Notes under the pieces: model-generated
Seen by the model: only the letters and a program-made list of their open reading frames with translations
Database searches by the model: none
What the model was told of the DNA's origin: nothing
Shown here: in pieces, positions 39,063-47,980 of the stretch
Layout of the letters: the number at the start of each line of letters is the position of its first letter
How positions within the stretch are numbered: the stretch's first letter is position 1
Made by a program: the position numbers and the translations under genes
Assembly: GCF_025642255.1 (NCBI RefSeq)
Contig: NZ_CP106759.1
Coordinates: 2,631,501 to 2,695,500 of the forward strand
Direction of reading: 5' to 3'
DNA length: 64,000 nt
Source: Stenotrophomonas maltophilia
GTDB lineage: Bacteria > Pseudomonadota > Gammaproteobacteria > Xanthomonadales > Xanthomonadaceae

Positions 39063-41342
39063 TCAGGGTTCCTGCGCCAGGTCGAGGGCGGCGCCAATCA
39101 CCGCATTGTCGCTTGGAAGGCCGAACATTGCTGCCCCCGCCAGCGGCGTATAGGTATCGGCGCCGCAGACCCGACGCAGCGGCAGGTGACCGAAGCCGGC
39201 CTCGACCAGGGCCGTGACCACCCCCTCGCCCACGCCACCGCTGTGACGCCCCTCGTCCAGCACCAGCACGCGCCGCGCCGTGGCCGCCTGGGTGGCAATG
39301 AATCCGCCGTCCAGCGGCACCAGCCAGCGCAGATCGACCACCCTCACCTGCCACCCGAGCTGCTGGTCGATCACCCGCGCGGCACGCAGCGCCATCGGCA
39401 CGCCATTGCCATAGGTGTAGATCACCAGATCCTGCGCCTCGGGGGCATACACCCGGCCCTCCCCCGGCAGCAGCGCCTGGCCCTGTTGCGGGTAGTCGAA
39501 CAACCACTGGCCGTCACCCGGCTCGTGCAGGTCCTTGCTCATGTACAGCGCGATCGGCTCCAGGAACACCGCCACGCGGCCATCCACCCGGGCCAGCGCC
39601 GCCAACGTGCGCAGCATCATCACGGCATCGTCGCCACGCGAGGGACAGCCCACCACCAGGCCGGGAATGTCGCGCAGGGCGGTGATCGAATTGTCGTTGT
39701 GGAAATGGCCACCGAATCCCTTCTGGTAGCCCAGCCCTGCCACCCGCACTAGCATCGGGTTGCGGAACTGGTCATTGGAGAAGAACTGCAGCGAACACGC
39801 CTCGCCACGTATCTGGTCGATGGCATTGTGCAGGTAGGCCAGGTACTGGATCTCGGGGATCGGCAGCATGCCCATGTTGGCCAGCCCCTGCGCCATGCCC
39901 AGGATCATGGTCTCGTCCAGCAGCGTGTTGAACACCCGACGCGGGCCGAAACGACGCAGCAGGTCGCGGGTCAAGGTGTACACGCCTCCCTTCTGCGCCA
40001 CATCCTCGCCGAACAACAGGCTTTGCGGATACTTGCACAGCAGTTCCTGCAGTCCGTGATTGATCTGGATGGCCAGATGACGCGGCGGTTGTCGCTCCGG
40101 CAATGCGTCGGCGCCGCCATACAGCGACAGTCGCGCCTCGTCCGCGACCGCGCGCCGGGCCTCGGCGTGCACCGCTGCAGGTGTATAGGGCGCCAGCGGT
40201 GCCATCACCTGCTCAAGGGACTGCAGCTTCGGCTGGCGCTCGGCGTCGGCGGCGGCCGCCATGCAGCGCACACGCATCGCTTCATAGGCCGCCTCGACGT
40301 CCGCGGCATCCATCCAGCCCGACTCCATCGCGATCTGCGCCGAGCGCAGCAGCGGATCCTGCGCCTCCGCCGCACACAGCTCCGGCAACGCGCGCCACTC
40401 CACCTCGAAATCGGTACCGGCATGCCCCATCAGCCGCGTGGTACGCAGGTGCAGGAAGGTCGGCCTGCGGGTTGTCCGGCAATGCTCGACCGCGGCCTGC
40501 ACCTGCGCATGGCCGCTGGCCAGATCCAGCCCGTCAGCGAAGAAGTAGTCCAGTCCCGGCTGGCCGCCAAAGCGCTCGGCGATCCATCCTTCTGGTGTTT
40601 TCACCGAAATGCCCAGGCCATTGTCCTCGCAGACGAACAGGATGGGCGCCGGCAGTTTCTGGTAGGCCGACCACATGGCGGTGTTGAACGCCGTCTGTGC
40701 GGTGGCGTGATTGGCCGAGGCGTCGCCGAAGGAACAGACCACGATGCTGTCGGCCGGAATCGGCAACGGCTGGCCCAGGCGCTTGCCGCTCTCGATGGCC
40801 AACGCAGTGCCCAGCGCCTTGGGCAGGTGCGAGGCGATCGTCGAGGTCTGTGGCAACACCCACAGCGGCCGGCTGCCCCACACCTTGTGCCGGCCTCCGC
40901 TGGCAGGATCGTCGGCGCTGGCGGCGAACGACAGTGCCGCGTCGCGCACTGGATCCATGCCCGGCACCTGCCGCGCGCGCTCGGCCATGAAGGCGCCGGA
41001 GCGGTAGTGCAGGAACGCAGGATCGGTGTGCCGGCAGGCCCGCGCCAACAGCGCATTGCCCTCGTGTCCGGACGAGCCGATGGTGTAGAAGACCTTGTTC
41101 TGCACGCGCAGCACGCGTGCCATCAGGTCCAGCTGGCGGCTGGCCAGCTGCGAATCGAACAGGTCGGCAAAGGCCGCCGCGCTGAGCGTGCTGCCTGGCA
41201 GGATCGGCGCGTGCGGCGCGGGCCGTGGCCGTGGCGTGCCCCGCCAGCCGCGCACCGCCTCCAGGAAATTGACGTCGCACACTTCGGCGCGGTTGAGCCC
41301 GCGCATGCGCGCGGGAATGGGATCTGGAACCACAGCGAACAT
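39063..41342 (-). CDS. Fused alpha-beta E1 component of a 2-oxoacid dehydrogenase (branched-chain/pyruvate type)
   Basis: 759 residues from the ATG at 41342, preceded by GGAGGG. The N-terminal half (to about 400) is an E1-alpha domain with GSSGHEGNAL and the ThDP motif GDASANHATAQTAFNTA...EDNGLGIS. The C-terminal half is E1-beta (INHGLQELLCKYPQSLLFGEDVAQKGGVYTLTRDL, then DLRWLVPLDGGFI and VLDEGRHSGGVGEGV). Alpha and beta chains are normally separate in branched-chain dehydrogenases. No E2 or E3 gene is adjacent, so it either borrows them or works as a ThDP decarboxylase alone. First gene of a tight pair with the asparagine synthetase. Confidence 0.88.
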   Translation of the reverse strand: MFAVVPDPIPARMRGLNRAEVCDVNFLEAVRGWRGTPRPRPAPHAPILPGSTLSAAAFADLFDSQLASRQLDLMARVLRVQNKVFYTIGSSGHEGNALLARACRHTDPAFLHYRSGAFMAERARQVPGMDPVRDAALSFAASADDPASGGRHKVWGSRPLWVLPQTSTIASHLPKALGTALAIESGKRLGQPLPIPADSIVVCSFGDASANHATAQTAFNTAMWSAYQKLPAPILFVCEDNGLGISVKTPEGWIAERFGGQPGLDYFFADGLDLASGHAQVQAAVEHCRTTRRPTFLHLRTTRLMGHAGTDFEVEWRALPELCAAEAQDPLLRSAQIAMESGWMDAADVEAAYEAMRVRCMAAAADAERQPKLQSLEQVMAPLAPYTPAAVHAEARRAVADEARLSLYGGADALPERQPPRHLAIQINHGLQELLCKYPQSLLFGEDVAQKGGVYTLTRDLLRRFGPRRVFNTLLDETMILGMAQGLANMGMLPIPEIQYLAYLHNAIDQIRGEACSLQFFSNDQFRNPMLVRVAGLGYQKGFGGHFHNDNSITALRDIPGLVVGCPSRGDDAVMMLRTLAALARVDGRVAVFLEPIALYMSKDLHEPGDGQWLFDYPQQGQALLPGEGRVYAPEAQDLVIYTYGNGVPMALRAARVIDQQLGWQVRVVDLRWLVPLDGGFIATQAATARRVLVLDEGRHSGGVGEGVVTALVEAGFGHLPLRRVCGADTYTPLAGAAMFGLPSDNAVIGAALDLAQEP

Positions 41343-41430
41343 CGAACACCCTCCGTGTCGTTGTTGCGTAGCGTGGCGCGGGCCCGCCCGGCGCCCCCCG
41401 CAGTCGGCCTGCCCGACGCTCCCCTTGGAA

Positions 41431-42090
41431 TCAGGCCACCGCGTTGAATCGCGCCAGCACCTCCGCGCCCACGGCCGGCATCGGCACGAACCGCGGCTGC
41501 GCCCGGACCCGCTGCAGCCAGGCCTGCACCTGCGGGAACGGATCAAGGCGGATGCCACCATCGCTGGCAACGTCGGTGTAGGCAAACAGCGCGATATCGG
41601 CGATGCCATAACTGCGGCCGGTGAACCAGGGCGACTGCCGCAGGTGCTGTTCCATCACCGCCAGTGCGGTGCTGGCGCGCTCCTGCAGGCGCGGCAGTTC
41701 GGCGCGCCGCGGGGAATCGGCCGGCGTCCAGCCACGGATGAAACGGGCCACCGCCACGCAGGGTTCATGCGTGTACTGCTCGAAGAACATCCAGCTCAAC
41801 GCCTGCGCCCGCTCCCAGCCATCGCCGGGCAGGTAGGGCGTGCCCTCGGCCAGCCAGAACAGGATCGCGTTCGATTCGGTCAACACGCGGCCGTCCTCGC
41901 GCACGATCAACGGCACCTTCGCATTGGGATTCAATGCCAGGAACTCCGGCGTGTGGGTCTGGCCATGGGCGCTGTCCACCTCCACCCAGCGATAGCGGCT
42001 GCCGAGGTGTTCCAGCAGCATGCGCACCTTGTGGCAATTGCCTGAAACGGACATGCCATGCACCGTCAACGGAACGCGTTCTTCCACCAT
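41431..42090 (-). CDS. Glutathione S-transferase family protein
   Basis: 219 residues from the ATG at 42090 with GGAG upstream. Thioredoxin-like N-domain with the active-site region MSVSGNCHKVRMLLEHLG, the cis-Pro motif NAKVPLIV, and glutathione-contacting LTESNAILFWLA; all-helical C-domain with SYGIADIALFAYTDVA. Physiological substrate unknown. It lies upstream of, and on the same strand as, the fused E1 gene, with an 88-bp gap. Confidence 0.9.
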   Translation of the reverse strand: MVEERVPLTVHGMSVSGNCHKVRMLLEHLGSRYRWVEVDSAHGQTHTPEFLALNPNAKVPLIVREDGRVLTESNAILFWLAEGTPYLPGDGWERAQALSWMFFEQYTHEPCVAVARFIRGWTPADSPRRAELPRLQERASTALAVMEQHLRQSPWFTGRSYGIADIALFAYTDVASDGGIRLDPFPQVQAWLQRVRAQPRFVPMPAVGAEVLARFNAVA

Positions 42091-42217
42091 TGCCTGCTCC
42101 AGGAGACCCGGCCAACGACCGGTTGCGCGCAGTCTGGCAAGCGCGCCCGCCGATGCCAAGCGCGGGTGCAGCATGCCCACCGCGCAGCCCGCCGCTGGAT
42201 GCAGCCCGTCGGGCCCC

Positions 42218-42760
42218 TCAGCGCACGCGCTGCTGCCACTGCTGGCGCGACTGCCCCCAGATCTGCATCGGTTTGCCCTGGTACGGCGGCGGCAGCTCGC
42301 CCATGCGCAGCAGCGTACTGCCCAGCTTGCGGGCCACGACACGGGAATTCTCGTTGTCCTCGGCAATGGTATGGATCACCTCCTCCCACCCGAGTGCGTT
42401 GAATGCCCAGTCGATCGCAGCGGTCGCCGCCTCCGGCGCGTAGCCCTTGCCCCAGCTGGCACGCCGGATGCTCCAGCCGACCTCTGTGCCCGGCCAGTCC
42501 TGTGGCTGCCAGGGCCCCATGCGACCGATCCACTCACCACTGGATTTCTCGATCACGCTGAACATCGAAAAGCCGAACAACTGCCACGCGCCAGCCAGGC
42601 TGCAGAATCCGCGCCATGCCACCGACGGTGGCTGCACTCCGCCCAGCGTGCGCATCACCTCTTCATCCGCGCAGAACGCCAGATAGGGCTCGAAATCCTC
42701 GCGGTGCGGCGGGCGCAGGATCAGGCGCTCGGTTTCCAGGCGCAGGTCGAAGATGCTCAT
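42218..42760 (-). CDS. GNAT-family N-acetyltransferase (RimJ/RimL type)
   Basis: 180 residues. LETERLILRPPHREDFEPYLAF at the start and the acetyl-CoA loop EVGWSIRRASWGKGYAPEAATAAIDWAF define the RimJ/RimL subfamily, followed by TIAEDNENSRVVARKLG. Relatives acetylate ribosomal protein N-termini or small amines; the target here is unknown. A ribosome site (TGGAG) precedes the ATG at 42760. Confidence 0.9.
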   Translation of the reverse strand: MSIFDLRLETERLILRPPHREDFEPYLAFCADEEVMRTLGGVQPPSVAWRGFCSLAGAWQLFGFSMFSVIEKSSGEWIGRMGPWQPQDWPGTEVGWSIRRASWGKGYAPEAATAAIDWAFNALGWEEVIHTIAEDNENSRVVARKLGSTLLRMGELPPPYQGKPMQIWGQSRQQWQQRVR

Positions 42761-42814
42761 GCCGACTCCAGGGCGATGACGGAGCGCCATCATCGCAAAT
42801 GTCACCCGGCCACA

Positions 42815-42846
42815 AAAACAGACAGGCCGGCAGAAGCCGGCCTGTC
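42815..42846 (-). terminator. Intrinsic terminator of the glycine-zipper gene
   Basis: On the minus strand, GACAGGCCGGC with its perfect complement and a 4-nt loop is followed by TGTTTTTGTGG. It is 24 bp past the stop codon at 42870. Confidence 0.85.
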
Positions 42847-42869
42847 GCCTGTCCGCTGCAGCGGCAGGA

Positions 42870-43712
42870 TTACTGGCGGGTCGGTGCCGTGGCGCCGGCT
42901 GCCGCTGTCTGCGTGACCAGCTGGCCATCGACCACCGGCAGGCGATCGCTGGCTGGCTTGTTGTCCATGCGCACGGTCTTCTCGGCACCATCATAGCGGT
43001 AGGTCACGTTGTAACCCTTGACCACGTCGTTGGTGCCCATGGCGATGCGGTTGCCGGGCTTGCTGGCCATGCGCATGGTGCCGGTGGTGCCGTCCTCGTT
43101 GCGATAGGTGACGTTGTAGCCGGTGACACGGCTCGACTCGGAGGTGGCGGTCTCGGTGTGGCACTGGCGCTCGGTGCGGTTGACCACACGGCCACCGACG
43201 TGGCGCTTGTCCACCTGGTTGCCTATCAGGCCGCCGGCCACGGCACCGGCTGCGGTCGCCGCCTTCCTGCCATTGCCGCCGCCAACCTGATTACCCAGCA
43301 GGCCACCGATCACCGCGCCGGCGACGGTGCCACCGACGTTGCCATCACGCTCGGGCAGGCGTTCCTGCACGACCACATCCTGGCAGACCTCGTGCGGCGT
43401 CTGGGTGGTGGAGGTCTCGCGCACCGCGTCGGTGCCGATGACCGTGGCGTACGCCTTCTGCTTTTCGGTGATCGGGTCGACCTTCAGCACATCGGCATAC
43501 TCCAGGCCGCGCGGCGCGGTGGCATCGAGCTGGTTGCCACGCGCACCATCGTCGGTGCCGCTGCCATCGGCCAGGCGCGATTCGCCGTTGGGGGCGCCGG
43601 CGCTGATGGAATCCGGCGACGGGTTGCCGCTCTTCATGAAGGCGGCCGTGGCGATACCACCCACCAGCAGCGCGCCCGCTGCGACCAGGACAGTTGTAGT
43701 TGTGCTTTTCAT
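42870..43712 (-). CDS. Glycine-zipper 2TM-domain envelope protein
   Basis: 280 residues from the ATG at 43712 with AAGGAG upstream. The N-terminal signal or anchor segment (TTTVLVAAGALLVGGIATAAF) is followed by a linker and then a glycine-zipper pair (GGTVAGAVIGGLLGNQVGGGNGRKAATAAGAVAGGLIGNQV), as in the Rickettsia 17-kDa antigen/SlyB family. The C-terminal part holds two similar units (GYNVTYRNEDGTTGTMRMASKPG and GYNVTYRYDGAEKTVRMDNKPA), an internal duplication. Probably sits in the outer membrane or periplasm; function unknown. Confidence 0.85.
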   Translation of the reverse strand: MKSTTTTVLVAAGALLVGGIATAAFMKSGNPSPDSISAGAPNGESRLADGSGTDDGARGNQLDATAPRGLEYADVLKVDPITEKQKAYATVIGTDAVRETSTTQTPHEVCQDVVVQERLPERDGNVGGTVAGAVIGGLLGNQVGGGNGRKAATAAGAVAGGLIGNQVDKRHVGGRVVNRTERQCHTETATSESSRVTGYNVTYRNEDGTTGTMRMASKPGNRIAMGTNDVVKGYNVTYRYDGAEKTVRMDNKPASDRLPVVDGQLVTQTAAAGATAPTRQ

Positions 43713-43874
43713 GACCTGCTCCTTGCGGACCGTCCGCAACGTTCTCGGCACAGATTGCAGCACGGCCTCCCTGAACGGAATCTCCACATTTCCTGCTCGT
43801 CGCCGTAACCCATTCAGCATCGGGAAATGCTGGGCCCGTGGTAGCGTTTGCATATTCACCAGGAGGATCCCGCC

Positions 43875-44090
43875 ATGGCCAACCCGATGCTGCTGCCGGT
43901 ACTGCAATGGGCGCGCCGGCTGCGCTACCCCACGCTGTTCAAGCTCACGGCAGGGCTGTTCGCGCTGACCCTGTTCATTCCCGATCCGCTTCCCTTCGTC
44001 GATGAGCTGGTGCTGGGCCTGGGCACACTGCTGCTGGCCAACTGGAAGAGCCGCGGCACCCGCACGCCGCCACCGCTGGAGCAGCGCTGA
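43875..44090 (+). CDS. Small conserved membrane-associated protein (possibly DUF6116)
   Basis: 71 residues from the ATG at 43875 with a perfect AGGAGG site. A basic amphipathic start (LQWARRLRYPTLFKL) is followed by a hydrophobic stretch (TAGLFALTLFIPDPLPFVDELVLGLGTLLLANW) and a short basic/proline tail. The PDPLPFVDEL signature resembles small Xanthomonadaceae membrane proteins; I am not sure of the family name. It is 2 bp before the TatD-type gene, so co-transcribed. Confidence 0.75.
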   Translation: MANPMLLPVLQWARRLRYPTLFKLTAGLFALTLFIPDPLPFVDELVLGLGTLLLANWKSRGTRTPPPLEQR

Positions 44091-44092
44091 GC

Positions 44093-44860
44093 GTGCTGGT
44101 CGACAGCCATTGCCATCTCGATGCAGGCGAGTTCGACCCCGACCGTGCCGCCGTGATCGAGCGCGCGCGCGCGGCCGGGGTGCAGTTCCAGGTCGTGCCG
44201 GCCGTCACCGCCGCCAGCTGGCCGAAGCTGCGCGAGGTCTGCCAGCAGGCACCCGGCCTGTACCCCGCGTACGGGCTGCATCCGATGTTTCTTGCCGAGC
44301 ATCGCGCCGGGCACCTTCCGCTGCTGCGGGAATGGATCGAGCGTGAGCGTCCGCGGGCGATCGGCGAATGCGGCCTGGATTATTTCGTGGAAGGCCTGGA
44401 TGCGGAGGCGCAGCAGACCTATTTCACCGGCCAGCTGCGCTTGGCGCGCGACTTCGACCTGCCGGTGATCGTGCATGCGCGTCGGGCCGTGGATGCGGTG
44501 ATCGCAGCGATCCGCCGCATCGGTGGCCTGCGCGGCGTGGTGCACAGTTTCTCCGGCAGCCCGGAGCAGGCGGCACAGCTGCATCGGCAGGGCTTCCTGC
44601 TGGGTCTGGGCGGCCCCCTGACCTACGAACGGGCACAGCGCCTGCAACGGCTGGTCCGGGAGATGCCGCTGGAGCAGCTGCTGCTGGAAACGGACGCGCC
44701 CGATCAGCCCGACGCGGCCATCCGCGGGCAGCGCAATGAGCCGGCACGCCTCTCGATCATCGCGCGCCACGTCGCGGCGTTGCGGCAGACCGACCTGGAG
44801 ACGGTAGCGAGGACCACGACCGACAACGCGCGGCGGCTGTTCGCGCTGCCGGCCGCCTGA
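44093..44860 (+). CDS. TatD-family metal-dependent hydrolase (YjjV-like)
   Basis: 255 residues; starts with GTG, coupled to the gene 2 bp upstream. The TIM-barrel metal motifs are all present: DSHCHLD (residues 4-10), AIGECGLDYF, VIVHARRA, GVVHSFSGS and LLETDAPDQ. TatD proteins are DNases or D-aminoacyl hydrolases; the length and motifs fit the YjjV branch. Cytosolic. Confidence 0.92.
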   Translation: MLVDSHCHLDAGEFDPDRAAVIERARAAGVQFQVVPAVTAASWPKLREVCQQAPGLYPAYGLHPMFLAEHRAGHLPLLREWIERERPRAIGECGLDYFVEGLDAEAQQTYFTGQLRLARDFDLPVIVHARRAVDAVIAAIRRIGGLRGVVHSFSGSPEQAAQLHRQGFLLGLGGPLTYERAQRLQRLVREMPLEQLLLETDAPDQPDAAIRGQRNEPARLSIIARHVAALRQTDLETVARTTTDNARRLFALPAA

Positions 44861-44869
44861 TCGCCGTTT

Positions 44870-44893
44870 CGCCGGGCATGGCCCGGCGCTACC
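44870..44893 (-). repeat. GTAG-type palindrome (SMAG-like REP element)
   Basis: On the minus strand it reads GTAGCGCCGGGCCATGCCCGGCG, a near-perfect stem headed by GTAG, between two convergent genes. Confidence 0.75.
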
Positions 44894-44895
44894 GG

Positions 44896-45711
44896 TCAAG
44901 CCTCAACGGATTCGGACTTGACCCTCTTCGGCTCCAGCAGCATTTCCAGCGCCTTGCCGACGGCGGCAAAGGCGAAGGCACCGGTGATATGGGTGGCTGC
45001 CCCCAGCCCTGCGCCGCAATCAAGCTTGAGCGCAGCGTCCGCCCCCAGGTTGGGACGGAGGCCGCAGACACTGCCATCGGCCTGCGGATACTTCACATTC
45101 TCCAGCGAGTACACCGCCGGCACGCCGAAGTAACGCTTGGCGTTCTTGGGGAAGTTGAACTCGCTGCGCAGCTTCTTGCGGATCAGCGCCAGCATCGCGT
45201 CGTGCTCGGTGCGCGAGACATCGCGGATGCGTACCAGGGTCGGATCGGTGCGGCCACCCGCGGCGCCGACCGTCAGCAGTGGCAGCTTGCGGCGGCGGCA
45301 CCAGGCGATGGTCTCCACCTTGACCCGGAAGCTGTCGCAGGCATCGATCACCAGATCGAAGCGACGATCAAGCAGTTCCGCCATGTTGGCGGTGGTCAGG
45401 AACGCCTGCACCGCGTCGACATCGAGTTCCGGGTTGATCGCCCGGCAGCGCTCGGCCATGGCGTCGGCCTTGTTGCGCCCGTAATTGCCCTCCAGCGCCG
45501 GCAGCTGCCGGTTGGTGTTGGACACGCAGATGTCGTCCGCATCGATCAGGGTGAGATGGCCGACCGCCGAGCGCGCCAGCGCCTCGACCACCCACGAGCC
45601 GACCCCGCCCATGCCGACCACCGCTACGCGGCGGCCCTGCAGGCGCTCGAGCGCACCCACGCCATACAGCCGTTCGATGCCGGCGAAGCGTTGTTTGACC
45701 TGTTCGTTCAT
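44896..45711 (-). CDS. tcdA: tRNA threonylcarbamoyladenosine dehydratase
   Basis: 271 residues, the same size as E. coli TcdA/CsdL. ThiF/E1-like fold: nucleotide-binding VAVVGMGGVGSWVVEAL, then LIDADDICVSNTNRQ, DACDSFRVK, and the late VPAVYSLENVKYPQADG segment. It converts t6A37 of tRNAs to the cyclic hydantoin ct6A using ATP and improves decoding of ANN codons. Monocistronic, converging with the TatD gene. Confidence 0.95.
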   Translation of the reverse strand: MNEQVKQRFAGIERLYGVGALERLQGRRVAVVGMGGVGSWVVEALARSAVGHLTLIDADDICVSNTNRQLPALEGNYGRNKADAMAERCRAINPELDVDAVQAFLTTANMAELLDRRFDLVIDACDSFRVKVETIAWCRRRKLPLLTVGAAGGRTDPTLVRIRDVSRTEHDAMLALIRKKLRSEFNFPKNAKRYFGVPAVYSLENVKYPQADGSVCGLRPNLGADAALKLDCGAGLGAATHITGAFAFAAVGKALEMLLEPKRVKSESVEA

Positions 45712-45790
45712 CGGTCTATTTTAACGTGCAGGGGCCGGCGTCCACAGCACGCCGGGTCGAACCTACCGTTGCACACCCGGAGAGCCCGCC

Positions 45791-46225
45791 ATGAACGCCA
45801 GCCCCCCTCGCCCGCCGTCTTCCGCCTATCGCTACCTGTTCGTGCTCGCGCTGGGTCTGCTGATCGGCCTGATCGCCACGGTGATGGTCGGCCGCGCACT
45901 GCAGGCCCGCCGTGACCCCTTCCCGGACAGCCTGATGCAGGTAATGCAGCGGCAATCCCAGTTGCTGCAGCAGGCTCAACAGCAGAACCGCTGCAGCCTG
46001 GCCGACAGCGTGCCGCGCCTGCAGACGCTGCGCCTGCTCTCCAACGACCTGGACCTGGCCTTCCCCGGCCTGAAGGACAGCGCGCAGTTCCAGCAGCATG
46101 CCAGCCAGTACCGGGCCGGCCTCAATGCCGCCCTGGCGACGCCACCGGCAGACTGCACCGCGCTGGCCCAGGTGGTGCAGACGCTGCAGGCGGACTGCCG
46201 CGCCTGCCATCAGGATTTCCGTTGA
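45791..46225 (+). CDS. Membrane-anchored c-type cytochrome of the class II (c') type
   Basis: 144 residues. One N-terminal membrane anchor (about 14-35: YLFVLALGLLIGLIATVMVG) and a helical periplasmic domain with Gln-rich and Leu-rich helices. A single heme-attachment motif CRACH (Cys-x-x-Cys-His) lies five residues from the C-terminus. A C-terminal CxxCH in a four-helix protein is the mark of cytochrome c'. An electron-transfer or NO-related role is possible but unproven. Two further Cys (NRCSLAD and PADCTAL) may form a disulfide. Confidence 0.75.
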   Translation: MNASPPRPPSSAYRYLFVLALGLLIGLIATVMVGRALQARRDPFPDSLMQVMQRQSQLLQQAQQQNRCSLADSVPRLQTLRLLSNDLDLAFPGLKDSAQFQQHASQYRAGLNAALATPPADCTALAQVVQTLQADCRACHQDFR

Positions 46226-46361
46226 ACAGCGTTCATCCCGCAGCCGGTCATGGCGGCGTTGATTGGCGTCTTGTTCACGTTGGAAAGGAGACGATTCGCG
46301 CACCCTGCTGCATGACGCAGTACCACCCAACACATCCGCCTTCACGGCCAGGAGACGCCCC

Positions 46362-46856
46362 ATGAAGATCCAGCTCATCGCCGCCAGTGCCATCGCCACC
46401 CTCGCCCTGGCCGGCTGCGCCACCTCGCCGGGTTACGGCGGCGGCGGCTACAACAATGGGTACAACAACGGCGGCTACGGCAACAACTCCGGCTACAACC
46501 AGGGCCGTTGCGCCGACTGTGGCATCGTCACCCGCATCAACACCGTGCAGTCCGGCCGCACTGCGCCCAGCGCGACCGGCGCGATCCTCGGCGGCATCGT
46601 GGGTGCGGTTGCCGGCCATGAGATCTCCGACCACACCGGCGGCAGCCGCGGCAACAAGAACATCGCCGCAGCGGCGGGTGCCGTGGGTGGCGCGCTGGCC
46701 GGCAACCAGATCCAGAAGAACGTGACCAGCGATACGTATGACATCAGCGTGCGCATGGATGACGGACGCACCATCGTCGTCAACCAGCGTGATCTGGGCG
46801 GCATCCGCGAAAACACCTACGTTCGCGTGGTCAACGGCCGGGTGATCCTGCGCTGA
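46362..46856 (+). CDS. Glycine-zipper 2TM-domain lipoprotein (SlyB/PcP-like)
   Basis: 164 residues from the ATG at 46362 with CAGGAGA upstream. Lipobox LAGC (Cys19) gives an outer-membrane lipoprotein. A Tyr/Asn/Gly-rich linker (GGGGYNNGYNNGGYGNNSGYNQG) is followed by RCADCGIV, the glycine zipper GAILGGIVGAVAGHEISDHTGG...AAAAGAVGGALAGNQI, and a C-terminal RMDDGRTIVVNQRDLGGIRENTYVRVVNGRV domain. SlyB-type proteins stabilise the outer membrane under stress. Ends in a strong bidirectional terminator. Confidence 0.9.
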   Translation: MKIQLIAASAIATLALAGCATSPGYGGGGYNNGYNNGGYGNNSGYNQGRCADCGIVTRINTVQSGRTAPSATGAILGGIVGAVAGHEISDHTGGSRGNKNIAAAAGAVGGALAGNQIQKNVTSDTYDISVRMDDGRTIVVNQRDLGGIRENTYVRVVNGRVILR

Positions 46857-46879
46857 TCCGCTGCCGGCCCCGGACAAAG

Positions 46880-46907
46880 AAAAAGGCCCGCTTGCGCGGG
46901 CCTTTTT
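46880..46907. terminator. Bidirectional terminator between the lipoprotein gene and the csp gene
   Basis: A 12-bp perfect stem (AAAAAGGCCCGC) with loop TTGC and flanking A and T runs works in both directions for two convergent genes. Confidence 0.95.
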
Positions 46908-46928
46908 CATGTGACGGCTGCAGACCGG

Positions 46929-47138
46929 TCAGATCGGCTGCACGGCGTCGGCCTGCAGGCCCTTCTGGCCCTGCACGACGGTGAAGGTGACCTTCTGGCC
47001 TTCCTTCAGGCTCTTGAAGCCCTGGGTCTGGATGGCGCGGAAGTGCACGAACACGTCTTCGCCGTTTTCACGGCTGATGAAGCCGAAGCCCTTTGCATCG
47101 TTGAACCACTTGACAGTACCGTTCTCGCGTTCGGACAT
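46929..47138 (-). CDS. CspA-family cold-shock/RNA chaperone protein
   Basis: 69 residues from the ATG at 47138, preceded by GGGAG. A complete cold-shock OB fold with RNP1 (KGFGFI) and RNP2 (DVFVHF) motifs, then ALQADAV-type ending. It binds single-stranded RNA and melts structure. The about 170-nt leader between a candidate promoter near 47285-47323 and the ATG is long, as in thermosensitive csp mRNAs. Whether this member is cold-induced cannot be told. Confidence 0.95.
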   Translation of the reverse strand: MSERENGTVKWFNDAKGFGFISRENGEDVFVHFRAIQTQGFKSLKEGQKVTFTVVQGQKGLQADAVQPI

Positions 47139-47325
47139 CTCACTAACTCCCTGATGACTCTCTCTTGTTGTTGGAAACGCCTTGTGGGCGGCTGACAAGC
47201 AAGGGGGAAGCGAGGTGCATCGATGCAGCGGATCGGGAAGATCTTGCTTCATCAGGCCACGATCCACGGTGACCTTGCCAAGCTCAGCGACTGCAACTTA
47301 ACCCGGCCAAAACGAAAAAGCAACT
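47139..47325 (-). promoter_or_regulatory. Long 5' leader and candidate promoter of the csp gene
   Basis: On the minus strand, TTGCTT and TTAAGT spaced by 16 bp lie between about 47323 and 47286. This would give a leader of roughly 140-150 nt, containing GTTTCCAACAACAAGAG and AT-rich parts. A long leader is usual for csp genes; the promoter match is only fair. Confidence 0.4.
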
Positions 47326-47374
47326 GGCAAAATCTTTCACTGTCAACCCCAAAAAGACAACCATACGGGACAGC

Positions 47375-47860
47375 ATGGGCCTCTCATTCATCTTGTATCT
47401 GCTAGCGGTCATTTTTGTCCTGGTTGGTATAGCCGGCATCGTCCTGCCGGCACTTCCCGGCGTCCCGCTGGTGTTCGTCGGCCTGCTGCTGGCGGCGTGG
47501 GCCGACGGCTTCACCCATGTCGGCTGGCCGACCCTGCTGGTACTGGGCGTGCTGACCCTGCTTTCGCTGCTGGCCGATGTACTGGCCACGGTGGTCGGGG
47601 CCCAGCGCGTAGGCGCCAGTCGCAAGGCGCTGTGGGGCACCTTCATCGGCAGCATCGCCGGACTGTTCTTCATGCCCATCGGCCTGTTCGCCGGCCCGCT
47701 GGTCGGCGCTCTGCTGGGCGAGTACTGGCACACGCGCGAGCTGGGCCGCTCGACCAAGGTTGGCCTCGCCACCTGGCTGGGCATCCTGCTGGGCCTGGCG
47801 CTGAAACTGGCGGTGGTCATCGCGATGCTGGGGCTGTTCGCGTTCGCCTGGTTCCTGTAA
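47375..47860 (+). CDS. DUF456 family membrane protein
   Basis: 161 residues with four or five membrane segments rich in Gly and Leu. It contains the DUF456 features: GIVLPALPGVPLVFVGLLLAAWADGF near the start, LADVLATVVGAQRVGASRKALWGTFIGSIAGLFF in the middle, and GPLVGALLGEYWHTRELGRSTKVGLATWLGILLG. Function unknown. Divergent from the csp gene with about 236 bp between their starts. Confidence 0.92.
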   Translation: MGLSFILYLLAVIFVLVGIAGIVLPALPGVPLVFVGLLLAAWADGFTHVGWPTLLVLGVLTLLSLLADVLATVVGAQRVGASRKALWGTFIGSIAGLFFMPIGLFAGPLVGALLGEYWHTRELGRSTKVGLATWLGILLGLALKLAVVIAMLGLFAFAWFL

Positions 47861-47980
47861 CGCACGATCTTCACGCCACGCGCACACCTGCGCCGGGCAT
47901 AACTCCGTGGGGCTGGCCGTTGCTGCGGGCAGCCGCCACACTGTGCGTCTTCCCGTAGTCATCCCGAAGGGCCTGCTGCA

